Shown here one piece after another: positions 49,214 to 58,930 of a DNA stretch of 64,000 bases. This DNA is from Alteromonas sp. V450. Lineage in GTDB: Bacteria > Pseudomonadota > Gammaproteobacteria > Enterobacterales > Alteromonadaceae. How positions within the stretch are numbered: position 1 is the first letter of the stretch; each line of letters begins with the position of its first letter. The stretch covers positions 1,178,001-1,242,000 of the forward strand of contig NZ_MODU01000004.1 of the NCBI RefSeq assembly GCF_001885075.1, written 5' to 3'. Below the pieces are notes generated by a model. It did not search any database. It saw only the letters and a program-made list of their open reading frames with translations, and was not told the origin of the DNA. A program made the position numbers and the translations under genes.

Positions 49214-50215
49214 CTATTTGTATTTAGAGGGTGGTTCGTTATACCAACTTACAAAAGCTCGCCGAAAATTCGAAGGGTCGGCATATCCAAGCTCTTCAGC
49301 GGTTTGCTGAACGCTCAACTGTTTTACGTGCAGCAGTTCGTAAGCCCTTAACTTAAGGAAAGCATCCCTTTCGTTTTTAAAGTTTGTCCCCTCTTTCAAT
49401 AGCCTACGGTGCAACGTTCGCTTACTCATATTTAGCGCATAGGCAGCATCAGTTAGCGACAAAAGTGTCTTGTCACTTTGTTCAAAAATAAAGCGCAATT
49501 TGTTTTTAAGCGCTTCATGAGGCGCTCGTTCTCTTTCTTTTTCACAAATCGCTAGCGCATACTCATAGCTAACTGGGTCGCCACCTTTTAACAGAGATGT
49601 TGCGTTTTCTTTATTAAGTACAACGCCGCACATTGGTTGACTGAATCTGCATGTTATGTCGGCAAAAATGTTTTCTATAAGCGCGTTGTCACACGGTGAA
49701 TAATCGAAAGAAAACGCTGTAATGATGGGGTTGTTTCCCGCTTCAATAATACTGCGTTGCAGATTTGCAAACGCCGACGTTAACACATCGACAAAAAACC
49801 GATGAGATTCTGGCGTCCAATATTCATCTAACAAGGTGACTACAATGCTTTGGCCTTCTTCACTCACCTTCAACGCGATGCCGGGTACAAATAAAGTGAT
49901 AAAACGTTGAACCAGTAAAAGGCTATCTAACCCCGTTGGACTATTCATTATTGCAAGACCAAAAGAGCCATGATGAATGGGTTTCAATGCGTTTCCTAGC
50001 AGCAAACCCGGTGAAACAATCCCTTTATCGGAGACAAGGTCAGATATCAATGCATCAAATTTATTGGAAGGTATTACTGCGTTCGGTGCAGAGAGTGTCT
50101 GAATGTCTGTACCAATTGCATGCAGACAATCACTAAGAGAAAGCCCATGAGCTGCCAACACATTGCTAAACTGCATAATGTAAAACGTTGGTACGTTATA
50201 AATTTGCCTGCTCAT
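49214..50215 (-). CDS. AraC-family transcriptional regulator
   Basis: The 333-residue protein has an N-terminal ligand-binding domain of the arabinose-binding-like type (residues about 20-200, with GLLLGNALKPIHHGSFGLAIMNSPT) and a C-terminal AraC double helix-turn-helix (LSLTDAAYALNMSKRTLHRRLLKEGTNF and LSVQQTAEELGYADPSNFRRAFVSWYNEPPSKYK). This architecture is shared by regulators such as OruR and several alkane or lipid regulators. It is divergent from the AlkB-like gene, which it probably activates. Confidence 0.9.
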   Translation of the reverse strand: MSRQIYNVPTFYIMQFSNVLAAHGLSLSDCLHAIGTDIQTLSAPNAVIPSNKFDALISDLVSDKGIVSPGLLLGNALKPIHHGSFGLAIMNSPTGLDSLLLVQRFITLFVPGIALKVSEEGQSIVVTLLDEYWTPESHRFFVDVLTSAFANLQRSIIEAGNNPIITAFSFDYSPCDNALIENIFADITCRFSQPMCGVVLNKENATSLLKGGDPVSYEYALAICEKERERAPHEALKNKLRFIFEQSDKTLLSLTDAAYALNMSKRTLHRRLLKEGTNFKNERDAFLKLRAYELLHVKQLSVQQTAEELGYADPSNFRRAFVSWYNEPPSKYK

Positions 50216-50258
50216 ATTGCTAACTCTGTGAAAAATGTCTTTTTCAAAAGAGTAATGT

Positions 50259-50297
50259 AATGACCTAGTCCTGGCAATAAATGACCGAACAATGACC
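50259..50297 (+). promoter_or_regulatory. Three phased AATGACC repeats, candidate AraC-type operator
   Basis: AATGACC occurs at 50259-50265, 50280-50286 and 50291-50297, all on the plus strand. The steps are 21 and 11 bases, two and one helical turns, so all three face the same side of the DNA. A TATAAT -10 hexamer at 50363-50368 without a good -35 lies just before the alkB-like gene, as expected for an activator-dependent promoter. Confidence 0.6.
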
Positions 50298-50383
50298 TCT
50301 TTTACGCTCTTAAATTTTAAAAGCTTCAGTCACACTTATCCCTTGTAACCTTTGTATCCCTTTATAATTAAGAGGACAAAACA

Positions 50384-51499
50384 GTGTGGCATTATCTAAA
50401 ATTTTTTAACTTTTATATCGCCGTATTGCTGGGCTTGTCATCAATATGGCTCGGTAACTATTTTATTGTGTATGGATACGCACTCTATCTTGCGCTCTAC
50501 ATATTGGGCGATGCACTATTAGGTGACGATATTTCAGAGCCGCCCTTGCTCAATCAACGCCTGCTCAGATATATGTTATATGGCGCTATGCCGATAGCTA
50601 TTATGATTTATTTGTCAGCATTGTGGCTGGTATTGCCGCTTCACAGCACAACCGGTCAATGGATTATGTCTAACCTTCCCCTATACTTTGTAAATGCAAA
50701 ACTAGATACATCGTGGTGGCAACTCGTCATTGCGGTTCCTTTCCTGGGGTTGATGTTAGGTGGAGTCGCTACTGTTGTAGCTCATGAACTTGTGCACAAG
50801 ATCGGCAACCCTATAGCTGTTGCGGTAGGAAGATGGCTTCTTGCTTTTAGTTTTGACGCAAACTTTTCAATTGAGCATGTATACAACCACCATATCAAAG
50901 TAGCCACACCTGAAGACCCTGCTACTGCGCCGAGAGGCCGCAATGTTTATGTTCATTTTGTGAAGGCGTTTAGTGGTACACAAAAAGCAGGATGGCAAAT
51001 AGAAAAAAAACGCCTTAAGCGAAAAAGCATCTCCATTTACAGCTGGCATAACGCCTTTCTTCGCGGTTGGGCTATGAGTATTATCTTGCTTACATTAGCG
51101 TATATTCTGTCGGGTGTCTTTGGCGCACTTATGTTTGTTGCAGTAGGCTTAAGCGCAAAATTTACGTTAGAGATTGTCAACTATATGGAGCATTACGGTC
51201 TTGTGCGCCACCCAAAGCAACCTGTGCGACCACGCCATTCATGGAACTCAAACCGCCGCGTAAGTTGTTGGACTATGTTCAATTTACCACGCCACAGCCA
51301 TCATCACGCACAAGGCGCAGTACCATTCGAAAAGCTTAAGGCCATGCCCGACTCCCCAGAAATGATCGGTGGTTATATCTCAACAATGGCAATAGCACTG
51401 ATCCCGCCTTTATGGTTTAAAGTTATGGAAAAAAAACTGGCACATTGGGATGCGAATTTTGCCAACAAAGAGGAATTAGAAATAATTAAACAGTTATAG
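50384..51499 (+). CDS. alkB: AlkB-like alkane 1-monooxygenase
   Basis: This membrane diiron hydroxylase of 371 residues has about six spans and all the histidine motifs of the AlkB group: HELVHK (134-139), EHVYNHH (164-170), NYMEHYGL (266-273, the AlkB HYG signature) and LPRHSHHHA (301-309). AlkB hydroxylates medium-chain alkanes at the terminal carbon with electrons from rubredoxin; no rubredoxin gene is in the window. The start is GTG with AGAGGA upstream. The actual substrate (alkane, fatty acid or other lipid) is open. Confidence 0.85.
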   Translation: MWHYLKFFNFYIAVLLGLSSIWLGNYFIVYGYALYLALYILGDALLGDDISEPPLLNQRLLRYMLYGAMPIAIMIYLSALWLVLPLHSTTGQWIMSNLPLYFVNAKLDTSWWQLVIAVPFLGLMLGGVATVVAHELVHKIGNPIAVAVGRWLLAFSFDANFSIEHVYNHHIKVATPEDPATAPRGRNVYVHFVKAFSGTQKAGWQIEKKRLKRKSISIYSWHNAFLRGWAMSIILLTLAYILSGVFGALMFVAVGLSAKFTLEIVNYMEHYGLVRHPKQPVRPRHSWNSNRRVSCWTMFNLPRHSHHHAQGAVPFEKLKAMPDSPEMIGGYISTMAIALIPPLWFKVMEKKLAHWDANFANKEELEIIKQL

Positions 51500-51614
51500 T
51501 ATTAAGAGACCTCAAGATGTTTCATTTATAACAATCCATCAATAAAGGTCAATTGACTGACTTAGTACATCTAATACACTCGTTTATATCTTAAAATAAA
51601 GAAATGAAACGTTA

Positions 51615-52712
51615 ATGAATAAAACTACTCTTTTTTCCGATTTTAAATGCAAAAGCCTTTCATTAGACAACCGCATCGTTATGGCGCCAATGACTCGCCA
51701 GTTTTCTCCCAACGGAATTCCAACGCCTGACGTCGCAGGTTACTACAAACGACGCGCCGAAGGTGGAACAGGCCTCATCATTACTGAAGGTACAACAGTT
51801 AATGACAAGGTCGCTACTATGGATGCTAACATTCCACGATTTCACGGTGAGCAAGCCCTAGCTGGTTGGAAAAAGGTGGTAGAAGAAGTCCACAAAGCAG
51901 GAGGTAAAATAATGCCACAGCTGTGGCATGTTGGTATGGCACGTGTTGCAGAAAAGGCGCCCTACCCTGAACTTCCTAGCGCAGGTCCATCAGGGCTATT
52001 CAAACCTGGGAAGCAAGGCGCTGAACCAATGAGCGTCTCACACATTGAATCGGTAATCGAAGCCTTTGCCCAAGCCGCCAGTGATGCAAAAAGCATTGGA
52101 ATGGATGGTATAGAAATTCACGGAGCTCATGGCTATTTAATTGATCAATTCTTTTGGGAAGGTACCAATCAGCGAGACGATAGCTGGGGTGGTAGCATGG
52201 AAAACAGAGGGCGCTTTGCTATTGAAATTATTAAGGCAATTCGCGCGTCAACGGATCCAGACTTCCCTATCATCTTACGCTACTCGCAATGGAAACAGCA
52301 AGATTATACCGCTCGCTTAGCGACTACACCTAAAGAACTAGAGCAGTTCTTGCTTCCACTTAGTGATGCGGGCGTAGATATATTTCATTGCTCACAGCGC
52401 CGTTACTGGGAAAACGAATTCGAAGGTAGTGAACTTAATCTGGCTGGATGGACCAAAAAGATCACGGGCAAACCAACAATTACAGTAGGGTCTGTAGGCT
52501 TAAGTGATGACTTTTTCGGCGCATTTAAAGGGCAAGATTCAAGCACTCGCTCGGTTGATGATTTACTCGAACGGCTTGATAATAAAGAATTTGACTTAGT
52601 CGCGGTAGGCAGAGCACTCCTTCAAGATCCAAATTGGGCTAATAAGATAAAAGAAAACCGAACCGAAGAATTAGCCACATATTCTGGGAAGGCCCTCGCT
52701 ACACTTTCATAA
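51615..52712 (+). CDS. Old Yellow Enzyme-family NADH:flavin oxidoreductase
   Basis: The 365-residue FMN-dependent TIM barrel shows the OYE pattern: LDNRIVMAPMTRQF, GGTGLIITEGTTV, PQLWHVGMAR, DGIEIHGAHGYLIDQFFWEGTNQRDDSWGGSMENRGRF split over the substrate histidines and FMN site, and FDLVAVGRALLQDPNW. These enzymes reduce activated C=C bonds. It follows alkB on the same strand by 115 bases and ends in a strong terminator, so the two may share a transcript. Confidence 0.92.
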   Translation: MNKTTLFSDFKCKSLSLDNRIVMAPMTRQFSPNGIPTPDVAGYYKRRAEGGTGLIITEGTTVNDKVATMDANIPRFHGEQALAGWKKVVEEVHKAGGKIMPQLWHVGMARVAEKAPYPELPSAGPSGLFKPGKQGAEPMSVSHIESVIEAFAQAASDAKSIGMDGIEIHGAHGYLIDQFFWEGTNQRDDSWGGSMENRGRFAIEIIKAIRASTDPDFPIILRYSQWKQQDYTARLATTPKELEQFLLPLSDAGVDIFHCSQRRYWENEFEGSELNLAGWTKKITGKPTITVGSVGLSDDFFGAFKGQDSSTRSVDDLLERLDNKEFDLVAVGRALLQDPNWANKIKENRTEELATYSGKALATLS

Positions 52713-52760
52713 CTTCTTGTCGGTAATCAAACTTTACTTTCACAGGCTTCCATCTTAAAT

Positions 52761-52797
52761 TGTAAAAACGTAGAGCCCTGTGCTCTACGTTTTTACA
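52761..52797. terminator. Strong hairpin terminator after the OYE gene
   Basis: TGTAAAAACGTAGAG and CTCTACGTTTTTACA form a perfect 15-base stem with a seven-base loop. The run of five T inside the 3' arm makes it a good terminator on the plus strand, and the symmetry allows it to act on the minus strand too. Confidence 0.85.
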
Positions 52798-52933
52798 TTG
52801 TGTAGTACCATAGCGCTACAAAATTACTCAACGTAAATTTCGTATCAACAGTGAGGATGTCCTTGTCGACTCCACATATTCAAAGTACGCAGAACGTCTT
52901 AATAAATGACTATTTTCAGAAAGTGGTGAAAAA

Positions 52934-53554
52934 TTGACTATAAAAAAACACAACCATGCTGTAAGCGTTAAAAACGCGATAAAAATATCGATCGGCATTT
53001 CAAGCTTAGTCGCATTTCAATGTGCACAAGCACAAGAAGAACTTATACAATCAGCAACCAATGTAATTGAATGCAAAGCGCTAAGCTCTGATGAATTAAG
53101 ACTAGCTTGTTTTGATAGTGCTACAGAAGCGCTCGAAAAAATTGTACCGGCATCGCTGCAAACGCCCAAAGTTAATGCTAATAGCACAACGCCTACTCTG
53201 GCGAAAAAACAACCTGATGCTGTGGTAGCAACAAACCCTAAAAAGGAAACGGATACAAAAACTTCAGCAGACGACCTGCCGACGTGGGCAGCAGGGCCAA
53301 GATATACAGAAGAAGAAGTAAAACAAGATGTTGCCGACTTCGAAGCGACCATCGTGAGGATAACGGTTAACGCAAAGGGCAGACATAAGTTTTACACGGA
53401 TGACGGTGCGATATGGGAGCAGACACAAAATGTGAGATTTATAGCACCTGATGCACTGCCTGCTAAAGCTACATTTAATCGAAACTATACTGGTAATCCA
53501 TCAATCAGTTTTGATGTTTCCAGACGAACATATCGTGTTAAGAGAATTAAGTAG
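52934..53554 (+). CDS. Secreted hypothetical protein
   Basis: I do not recognise a named family. The 206-residue product has an N-terminal signal peptide ending in AQA-QEE, then the cysteine-bearing segment IECKALSSDELRLACFDSATEALE (a C...RLACFD pattern common in envelope proteins of this group), a low-complexity Thr/Lys/Pro linker (about 75-115) and a C-terminal beta-rich region (FEATIVRITVNAKGRHKFYTDDGAIW). It probably works in the periplasm. The start is TTG with GGTGA upstream; no ATG is available in frame nearby. Confidence 0.65.
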   Translation: MTIKKHNHAVSVKNAIKISIGISSLVAFQCAQAQEELIQSATNVIECKALSSDELRLACFDSATEALEKIVPASLQTPKVNANSTTPTLAKKQPDAVVATNPKKETDTKTSADDLPTWAAGPRYTEEEVKQDVADFEATIVRITVNAKGRHKFYTDDGAIWEQTQNVRFIAPDALPAKATFNRNYTGNPSISFDVSRRTYRVKRIK

Positions 53555-53571
53555 TCGATTTGCGCCTAACG

Positions 53572-53603
53572 ATGAACCAGCCATAAATACATGGCTGGTT
53601 CAT
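53572..53603. terminator. Hairpin between convergent genes, probable bidirectional terminator
   Basis: ATGAACCAGCCAT and ATGGCTGGTTCAT are exact complements with a six-base loop, placed between the secreted protein gene and the convergent S9 peptidase gene. The T tracts are weak on both sides. Confidence 0.65.
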
Positions 53604-53646
53604 TAGGAGACTTACCTAAACTTTATATATTACCTTTCAATTGCCG

Positions 53647-55587
53647 TTAAAACTTACACTTAGTATCAAAGAACTCAAACAGCTGTGGAAACCACTGCAT
53701 ATTTTGCTCGTAAAAATACGGACTGTGTTCCATATCTTCTATTTCAATATATTCAAAATCAGCATTAGCCTTTTCCAAGCCCTCGACATACATTCTGCTA
53801 TGTTCAACTGGTACCGTACTGTCCAGATCGCCATGCACAATAAGCATTGGTACTTTAACCTTACTGGTTAAGTCTACGGGTGAAACACCATCAATGGTTG
53901 GCTTTTGGAATACACGCTGGAATCGACTTCCCGATATACCGCCGCGAATACGTGTAAGGTCAGAAACACCCGCTCCTGAAACAATACAATTGAACATGTT
54001 GTTTTCACGTGTAGCGGCAGTGAATGCTGCGTAGCCGCCGTAGCTCCAGCCAAACATCGCAAGCTTTTTAGGGTCGGCAATACCTTTTTTAATCAATGCA
54101 TTAACGCCGTCTTCGATATCGTCTTGCATTTGATAGCCCCACTTCTTGTCACCGGCTAACCAATGCGATCTTCCTAAATCAACAGATCCTCTGTAATTAG
54201 GTTGGAACACCGCGTATCCCTTGTTTGCAAGCATTTGCGCCCAACGATCGTATCCGTAGCTATCTCTTACCCATGGGCCACCATGAGGCATAGCAATTAG
54301 CGGATACGGACCTTTAGTATTGCTTGGGATTGTTACGTACCCAGACATTTCTAGGCCATCGCGTGCTTTATACTTCAAGACTTCTACGGGTGAAAGTGCT
54401 GCACTTGTTATCTCGGTAGAGGCCGAAATAATTGGCGCCACTTTGCCATCTTTAAACAAATACCAACTTCCTGGATCTTGAGGGCCAGAGGTATAAATTA
54501 ACGTGGTTTTTCCGTCTTTCGACACACGCTGCAGCGTAACGTTTCTGCCCGGAAATGCTTGCTGTAGACCTCTATAAAGTGGGCCATATGTGTCGTCAGT
54601 ATAATATTTCTGGTACCCCTCTTCATCGGCATAACGATACCCGACTACCTTTGTACCATCTGCCAATCGCGGTGAAAGTACAACGCCAGTGGCATCGTAG
54701 TTTTCCGTTCTAAATACCATTTCTTTTGAGCCATCACGTATGTCCACAGTGTAAATAGCCGTGTACTCGCGATCATCAGTTTCAGCAACAACTGTCGCTA
54801 AATAAGGCTTATCTGTGTCGTAAAACCCTAATACTTCAAAACGGTCTCTATCAGCTGCTCTTAATCGACCTACTTCTTTCCAGTCATCCTCATCAGACTC
54901 TCGTGCTAACGACACAATGGCAATATCACCTGAGTCATATTCCATAGCGGCACGTGCCTTACCGTCTCTATCCCAAATATAGCCACTTAATCTGTAGTTA
55001 CCTTTTAGAACTAGGCTACGTTCACCGGTATCAAGGTGAGTCTTGTAGTAGTTAGGCGCACTACCCCGCTCTTCGTTGTGCTCAATAAGTACATATTCTG
55101 GCTCATCAGGTAGAATACTTACAACGCGACCTATACCCAACCGGCTAAACAGATTACCGCCAGTATCACGAATATTTTTACGCGTAGTCGTTCTAATGAG
55201 GGGGGTCCATTCTTGCGTTTCAACGTTAAAAGACGCAGTACGGCTAAGTCGAACAGGAGTTCCCGCATCTTCTGTTTCAAAATAAAAGTTTACAACAAGG
55301 TGCTTTTCGTTTGCCCATCTAAGGGATGTAGGTGTCAGGCCTTCTGGTTGTATCGCTTGAAGTGTACTTTTTATATTGCTGGTTTCAAATATGAAAAGTT
55401 CAGGATCTCCACCGCGCTCTCTGCGCATTAGCATTGCAATACGTTTTGCATCTGGAGACATGTCTAGGTTACTGACTTGTAGAGAATCAGACCAAACTTC
55501 TACTGGTACGCTAGCAGGTGTGGCATGTAACGCTGTTGACGCAGAACACATCAACACAACTGCAGTGAGGGTCTTAATAAACTTCAT
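53647..55587 (-). CDS. Secreted S9-family prolyl oligopeptidase-type peptidase
   Basis: The 646-residue protein has a signal peptide (cut near ALHA), an N-terminal beta-propeller region and a C-terminal alpha/beta-hydrolase domain. The catalytic set is visible: Ser in MFGWSYGGYAAF, Asp in IVHGDLDSTVP and His in EDMEHSPYFYE. It is of the acylaminoacyl-peptidase/dipeptidyl-peptidase type (S9C). A GGAGG lies before the ATG. It is downstream of a TonB-dependent receptor gene, with a terminator between them; a role in peptide use is likely (inference). Confidence 0.92.
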   Translation of the reverse strand: MKFIKTLTAVVLMCSASTALHATPASVPVEVWSDSLQVSNLDMSPDAKRIAMLMRRERGGDPELFIFETSNIKSTLQAIQPEGLTPTSLRWANEKHLVVNFYFETEDAGTPVRLSRTASFNVETQEWTPLIRTTTRKNIRDTGGNLFSRLGIGRVVSILPDEPEYVLIEHNEERGSAPNYYKTHLDTGERSLVLKGNYRLSGYIWDRDGKARAAMEYDSGDIAIVSLARESDEDDWKEVGRLRAADRDRFEVLGFYDTDKPYLATVVAETDDREYTAIYTVDIRDGSKEMVFRTENYDATGVVLSPRLADGTKVVGYRYADEEGYQKYYTDDTYGPLYRGLQQAFPGRNVTLQRVSKDGKTTLIYTSGPQDPGSWYLFKDGKVAPIISASTEITSAALSPVEVLKYKARDGLEMSGYVTIPSNTKGPYPLIAMPHGGPWVRDSYGYDRWAQMLANKGYAVFQPNYRGSVDLGRSHWLAGDKKWGYQMQDDIEDGVNALIKKGIADPKKLAMFGWSYGGYAAFTAATRENNMFNCIVSGAGVSDLTRIRGGISGSRFQRVFQKPTIDGVSPVDLTSKVKVPMLIVHGDLDSTVPVEHSRMYVEGLEKANADFEYIEIEDMEHSPYFYEQNMQWFPQLFEFFDTKCKF

Positions 55588-55667
55588 TTAAACCTCCGTT
55601 TTATAACGAGTTTAATTTAATGTGCTGTCTTAATCAGATGAGAATAAATTCAATCTGTGACAGTAAT

Positions 55668-55701
55668 AAAAAAGGGACCCCAGATGTTATCTAGAGCCCC
55701 T
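55668..55701 (-). terminator. Rho-independent terminator after the TonB-receptor gene
   Basis: On the minus strand AGGGGCTC pairs (with G-U pairs) with GGGGTCCCT and is followed by six T. It lies about 50 bases past the receptor stop and separates it from the S9 peptidase gene. Confidence 0.75.
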
Positions 55702-55752
55702 ACTATAAATATTAGATTTTACTTGAAAGCTTCGTTTGAAGTTTTCTAATAA

Positions 55753-58700
55753 TTAGAACCCAATAGTGATGTTACCGAACAACGTACGGCCACCGATGTC
55801 GTAACCTAGACCACCAAGTGAACCAAGGTTGTTGTTGTTAGTGTAAGGAGGAGCATCGTCAAATACGTTGCTGATACCAACACGAACAACAAGGTCATCA
55901 CTGCGCCATGCTACCGTAGCATCATGAACCCAGTATGGGTCAAGGTTGTCATACTGAAGACAAGGACCGTCACCCGCTTGAACACATGGGTTAAAGCCTG
56001 ATGTCGTTTCATCTTCTGGATCATCATTATCTTCAATCATCGAGCTGATGTAGCGCGACTGAAGTAAAATTGTCCAATCACCAAAGTTGAATACGTTTGT
56101 CAGGTTAACACGCCATTCAGGGTTACCGTATTCTCTTAACTGGTCGTTAAGGAAAGTTTCCGTTGCACGGAACTCTTCTTCTTCGTCAGTAAGAGAGTGC
56201 GTAGCACGAACAATAAAGTTGTAGTTAATTTGATCTTCTAGATCAAACGGGTTGAAGTCAGTACCAAACTCAAGGTTGTAATCGATACCTTCAACGCGCT
56301 GCTCACCAAGGTTTTGCTGAAGTGCTTCAACGAAAACAATTTCACCCGAGTTTGAGTCGCCGCTTACACGAGGCTCACGAGTAATAAATTGACATGTTTG
56401 ATCGCTCAGACCTTCAGAGTTGTAACAACGCGCAACGATGGTATTAGCCGTTAACTGATCAACTTCGTCCTCGATTTGAATGTCGAAATACGTTGCAGAT
56501 AAGTTAAGCGTGAAGTCGTCAGACCAAGGCTGCTCGAACACTACGCCAAACGTGAATGATTCAGACGTTTCTGCTTGAAGGTTTGGATTTGACCCTGAAG
56601 CAACCTGTGTTGGAGAGCCTAAGAAAACAGGGTTTTCTGTACCTAGGCCGCGAATACCCAACTCTGTAGGATCAGTACCCGGAATTCCGAAGGGACCACC
56701 ACCTGCTGTACAGTTTGCAAGGATTGCTGGCTCACGATTATCCAAGTCTGGGTTGTATACGCGAATATCTGGCGTGTTAGGATCGTTATCGTGGTCAATG
56801 AACGGTACCGCAATACCAGGAACACGACATGGATCTGCTGGGTCAGCAAAACCTGTTACCTGACCACCAAACTGTTCGCCTAGGTTTGGTGCACGGAACG
56901 ATGTACCAAATGAGCTTCGAACACGGAAGTAATCAACTGGCGCGTACTGACCTTGAATACGGTAAGTAGTCTCGCTGCCGAAGTTTTCTTCTTCAGTGTA
57001 ACGTGCTGCCAAGTTAAGAGACAGGTCGCTAACAAGTGGCATATCGCCAAGTAGAGGTAAGTCTAGCTCGGTAAATGCTTCTTTGAACCAACGCTCACCA
57101 TTAGAACCTGGGTCGCCAAAGAACCCTAGGAAATCACCACCAGATGCACCTGCATCAGTATCAGTACGAATAGCGTCTTCTCTGTACTCGAAACCAACAA
57201 CTAAGCTAGCTGGGTAGCCAGAAGGCAGTTCAAATAGTTCACCTGCAACATAGGCGTTGAATACCGTCTGCTCTACTATCGTATTCGTCATACGATTTGG
57301 GAACAAGAAATTGTTGTCTGCTTCATCTGGGAAACGACCGGTCAATAGGAATTGAGGGTCAAAGAAGTTAAGCGGACGACAGGTAGCCTGCTGGCCTTCG
57401 CCTGGAACAACTATCGGATCACATACAGCTTCACCGGTTGTTTCATCTATACGTGTATTGTTAAGCGTTTGCGCTAAACGTGGGAAGAATGGGATACCGC
57501 CAACCAAATCTTGTCCGCTTGAGCGTGAGTAGCTTGCATATGCGTCGTACGTCCAGTTCGCTACAGAACCGAAATCTACGAACGGAAGGTCACCCTTAAT
57601 ACCACCAACTAAGCGCGTTTGTGCAACTTCAGTTTTGTTAACGAAACGGCTTGAGAAGAATAACGTCGCTGGCTGACCGCCAAAGTTACCTAACGCGTAG
57701 TCACCAGGTAGCTCGATAGCGCCTTGGCCTGCTGTGTTAGTGCTTGTGTCACGAGATGACCATGACGCCTCGAAGTAAGTAGTTGCGTCGCCATACCAAC
57801 CCGGAGCATATTCACCGAATGTATAGAACGTAGTACGCTCGAAGTCTGGTGCAAATGCAGCGTCAAGCTCTTCTGGGAATAGCAGTAGCGCCTGACCATT
57901 TACACTGTCTGGCAATAGTAGGTCAGAACTAATTGGAATGCGGAAGAAGTTCTCTGGTAAACCGTCTTCTTTACGGCCTTGTTCAAAACCTAGGAAGCCG
58001 AACGCGCCCGAGCTAACTGAACCCGCACCAAATGAACCGGTACATGCTTCGTAAAGTTCGCCGCTTGCGCCTTGCGTTACCGTGCTACGACAGTTGCCAG
58101 CGTAAGGGCTGTAGAAATCTGCGAAAGCACGCTCGTTGTAACCTGAGCTTCTGCTGTGTTCAACAGCAAAACCCATAAAACCACGGTCAGAGTTCATACC
58201 CCACGTAGCAGAGATAACGTCTTGACCACCACCGTCAACGGTGCGAGGGCTGGTGCTGAAAACGTCTAACTGAAGACCGTCAAAGTCATTTCTTAAAACG
58301 TAGTTTACAACCCCTGCTACCGCGTCTGAACCGTAAACAGAAGATGCGCCGTCAAGAAGAACGTCAACACGCTCGATAAGAGAGCCTGGGATCAAGTTAA
58401 GGTCAGGTGCACTTGGCGCACCACGTACACCGGCAGGTGCCAGACGACGACCGTTAACCATAACAAGCGTTCTGCCTGGATCAAGGCCGCGTAGTGACGC
58501 TGTAGCAGAGCCTGGACCGCTATCAGAAAGTAGACCAGCAGAAGTAGAAACACCTGTTGTGAACTGTTGACCCTGAACAACGGTTGTTTGTGCAAGTAGA
58601 TCAGCCGCGTCAACAAGGCCTAGGTCACGAGCAAACTGACCGTCAATTACTTGTACTGGAGATGCTGATGAGAATTCAGCACGAGCAACACGAGAACCCG

Positions 58701-58875
58701 TTACGACAACGCGTTCGGTTGTTTCCTCTTCTTCTACTACCTCAACTTTCTTTTCTGGCTCCTCAGGAACTTCGATTTCCTGAGCGTAAGCAAAGTTCAT
58801 ACTGACGCCAGTTGCTAGCGATGCCGCTACTGCAGAGTAGAGCATCTTTTTTTTGAATTTTATTGTTTTAGACAC
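55753..58875 (-). CDS. TonB-dependent outer-membrane receptor
   Basis: The 1040-residue protein has a signal peptide (cut near AYA-QE), an acidic Glu/Val-rich segment, then ERVVVTGSRVAR leading into the plug domain (VDAADLLAQTTVVQ, ATASLRGLDPGRTLVMVNGRRL, GSDAVAGVVNYVLR) and a long 22-strand barrel ending in GNITIGF with a terminal phenylalanine. The pattern fits the large receptors of marine gammaproteobacteria that take up peptides, carbohydrates or siderophores; the ligand is not evident. The start is GTG with GGGAG seven bases upstream. Confidence 0.93.
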   Translation of the reverse strand: MSKTIKFKKKMLYSAVAASLATGVSMNFAYAQEIEVPEEPEKKVEVVEEEETTERVVVTGSRVARAEFSSASPVQVIDGQFARDLGLVDAADLLAQTTVVQGQQFTTGVSTSAGLLSDSGPGSATASLRGLDPGRTLVMVNGRRLAPAGVRGAPSAPDLNLIPGSLIERVDVLLDGASSVYGSDAVAGVVNYVLRNDFDGLQLDVFSTSPRTVDGGGQDVISATWGMNSDRGFMGFAVEHSRSSGYNERAFADFYSPYAGNCRSTVTQGASGELYEACTGSFGAGSVSSGAFGFLGFEQGRKEDGLPENFFRIPISSDLLLPDSVNGQALLLFPEELDAAFAPDFERTTFYTFGEYAPGWYGDATTYFEASWSSRDTSTNTAGQGAIELPGDYALGNFGGQPATLFFSSRFVNKTEVAQTRLVGGIKGDLPFVDFGSVANWTYDAYASYSRSSGQDLVGGIPFFPRLAQTLNNTRIDETTGEAVCDPIVVPGEGQQATCRPLNFFDPQFLLTGRFPDEADNNFLFPNRMTNTIVEQTVFNAYVAGELFELPSGYPASLVVGFEYREDAIRTDTDAGASGGDFLGFFGDPGSNGERWFKEAFTELDLPLLGDMPLVSDLSLNLAARYTEEENFGSETTYRIQGQYAPVDYFRVRSSFGTSFRAPNLGEQFGGQVTGFADPADPCRVPGIAVPFIDHDNDPNTPDIRVYNPDLDNREPAILANCTAGGGPFGIPGTDPTELGIRGLGTENPVFLGSPTQVASGSNPNLQAETSESFTFGVVFEQPWSDDFTLNLSATYFDIQIEDEVDQLTANTIVARCYNSEGLSDQTCQFITREPRVSGDSNSGEIVFVEALQQNLGEQRVEGIDYNLEFGTDFNPFDLEDQINYNFIVRATHSLTDEEEEFRATETFLNDQLREYGNPEWRVNLTNVFNFGDWTILLQSRYISSMIEDNDDPEDETTSGFNPCVQAGDGPCLQYDNLDPYWVHDATVAWRSDDLVVRVGISNVFDDAPPYTNNNNLGSLGGLGYDIGGRTLFGNITIGF

Positions 58876-58930
58876 AATTTTTCTCCCAGCACATTCAGTT
58901 TGAATGAGAAAACTGTCTGTGACTGATTAA

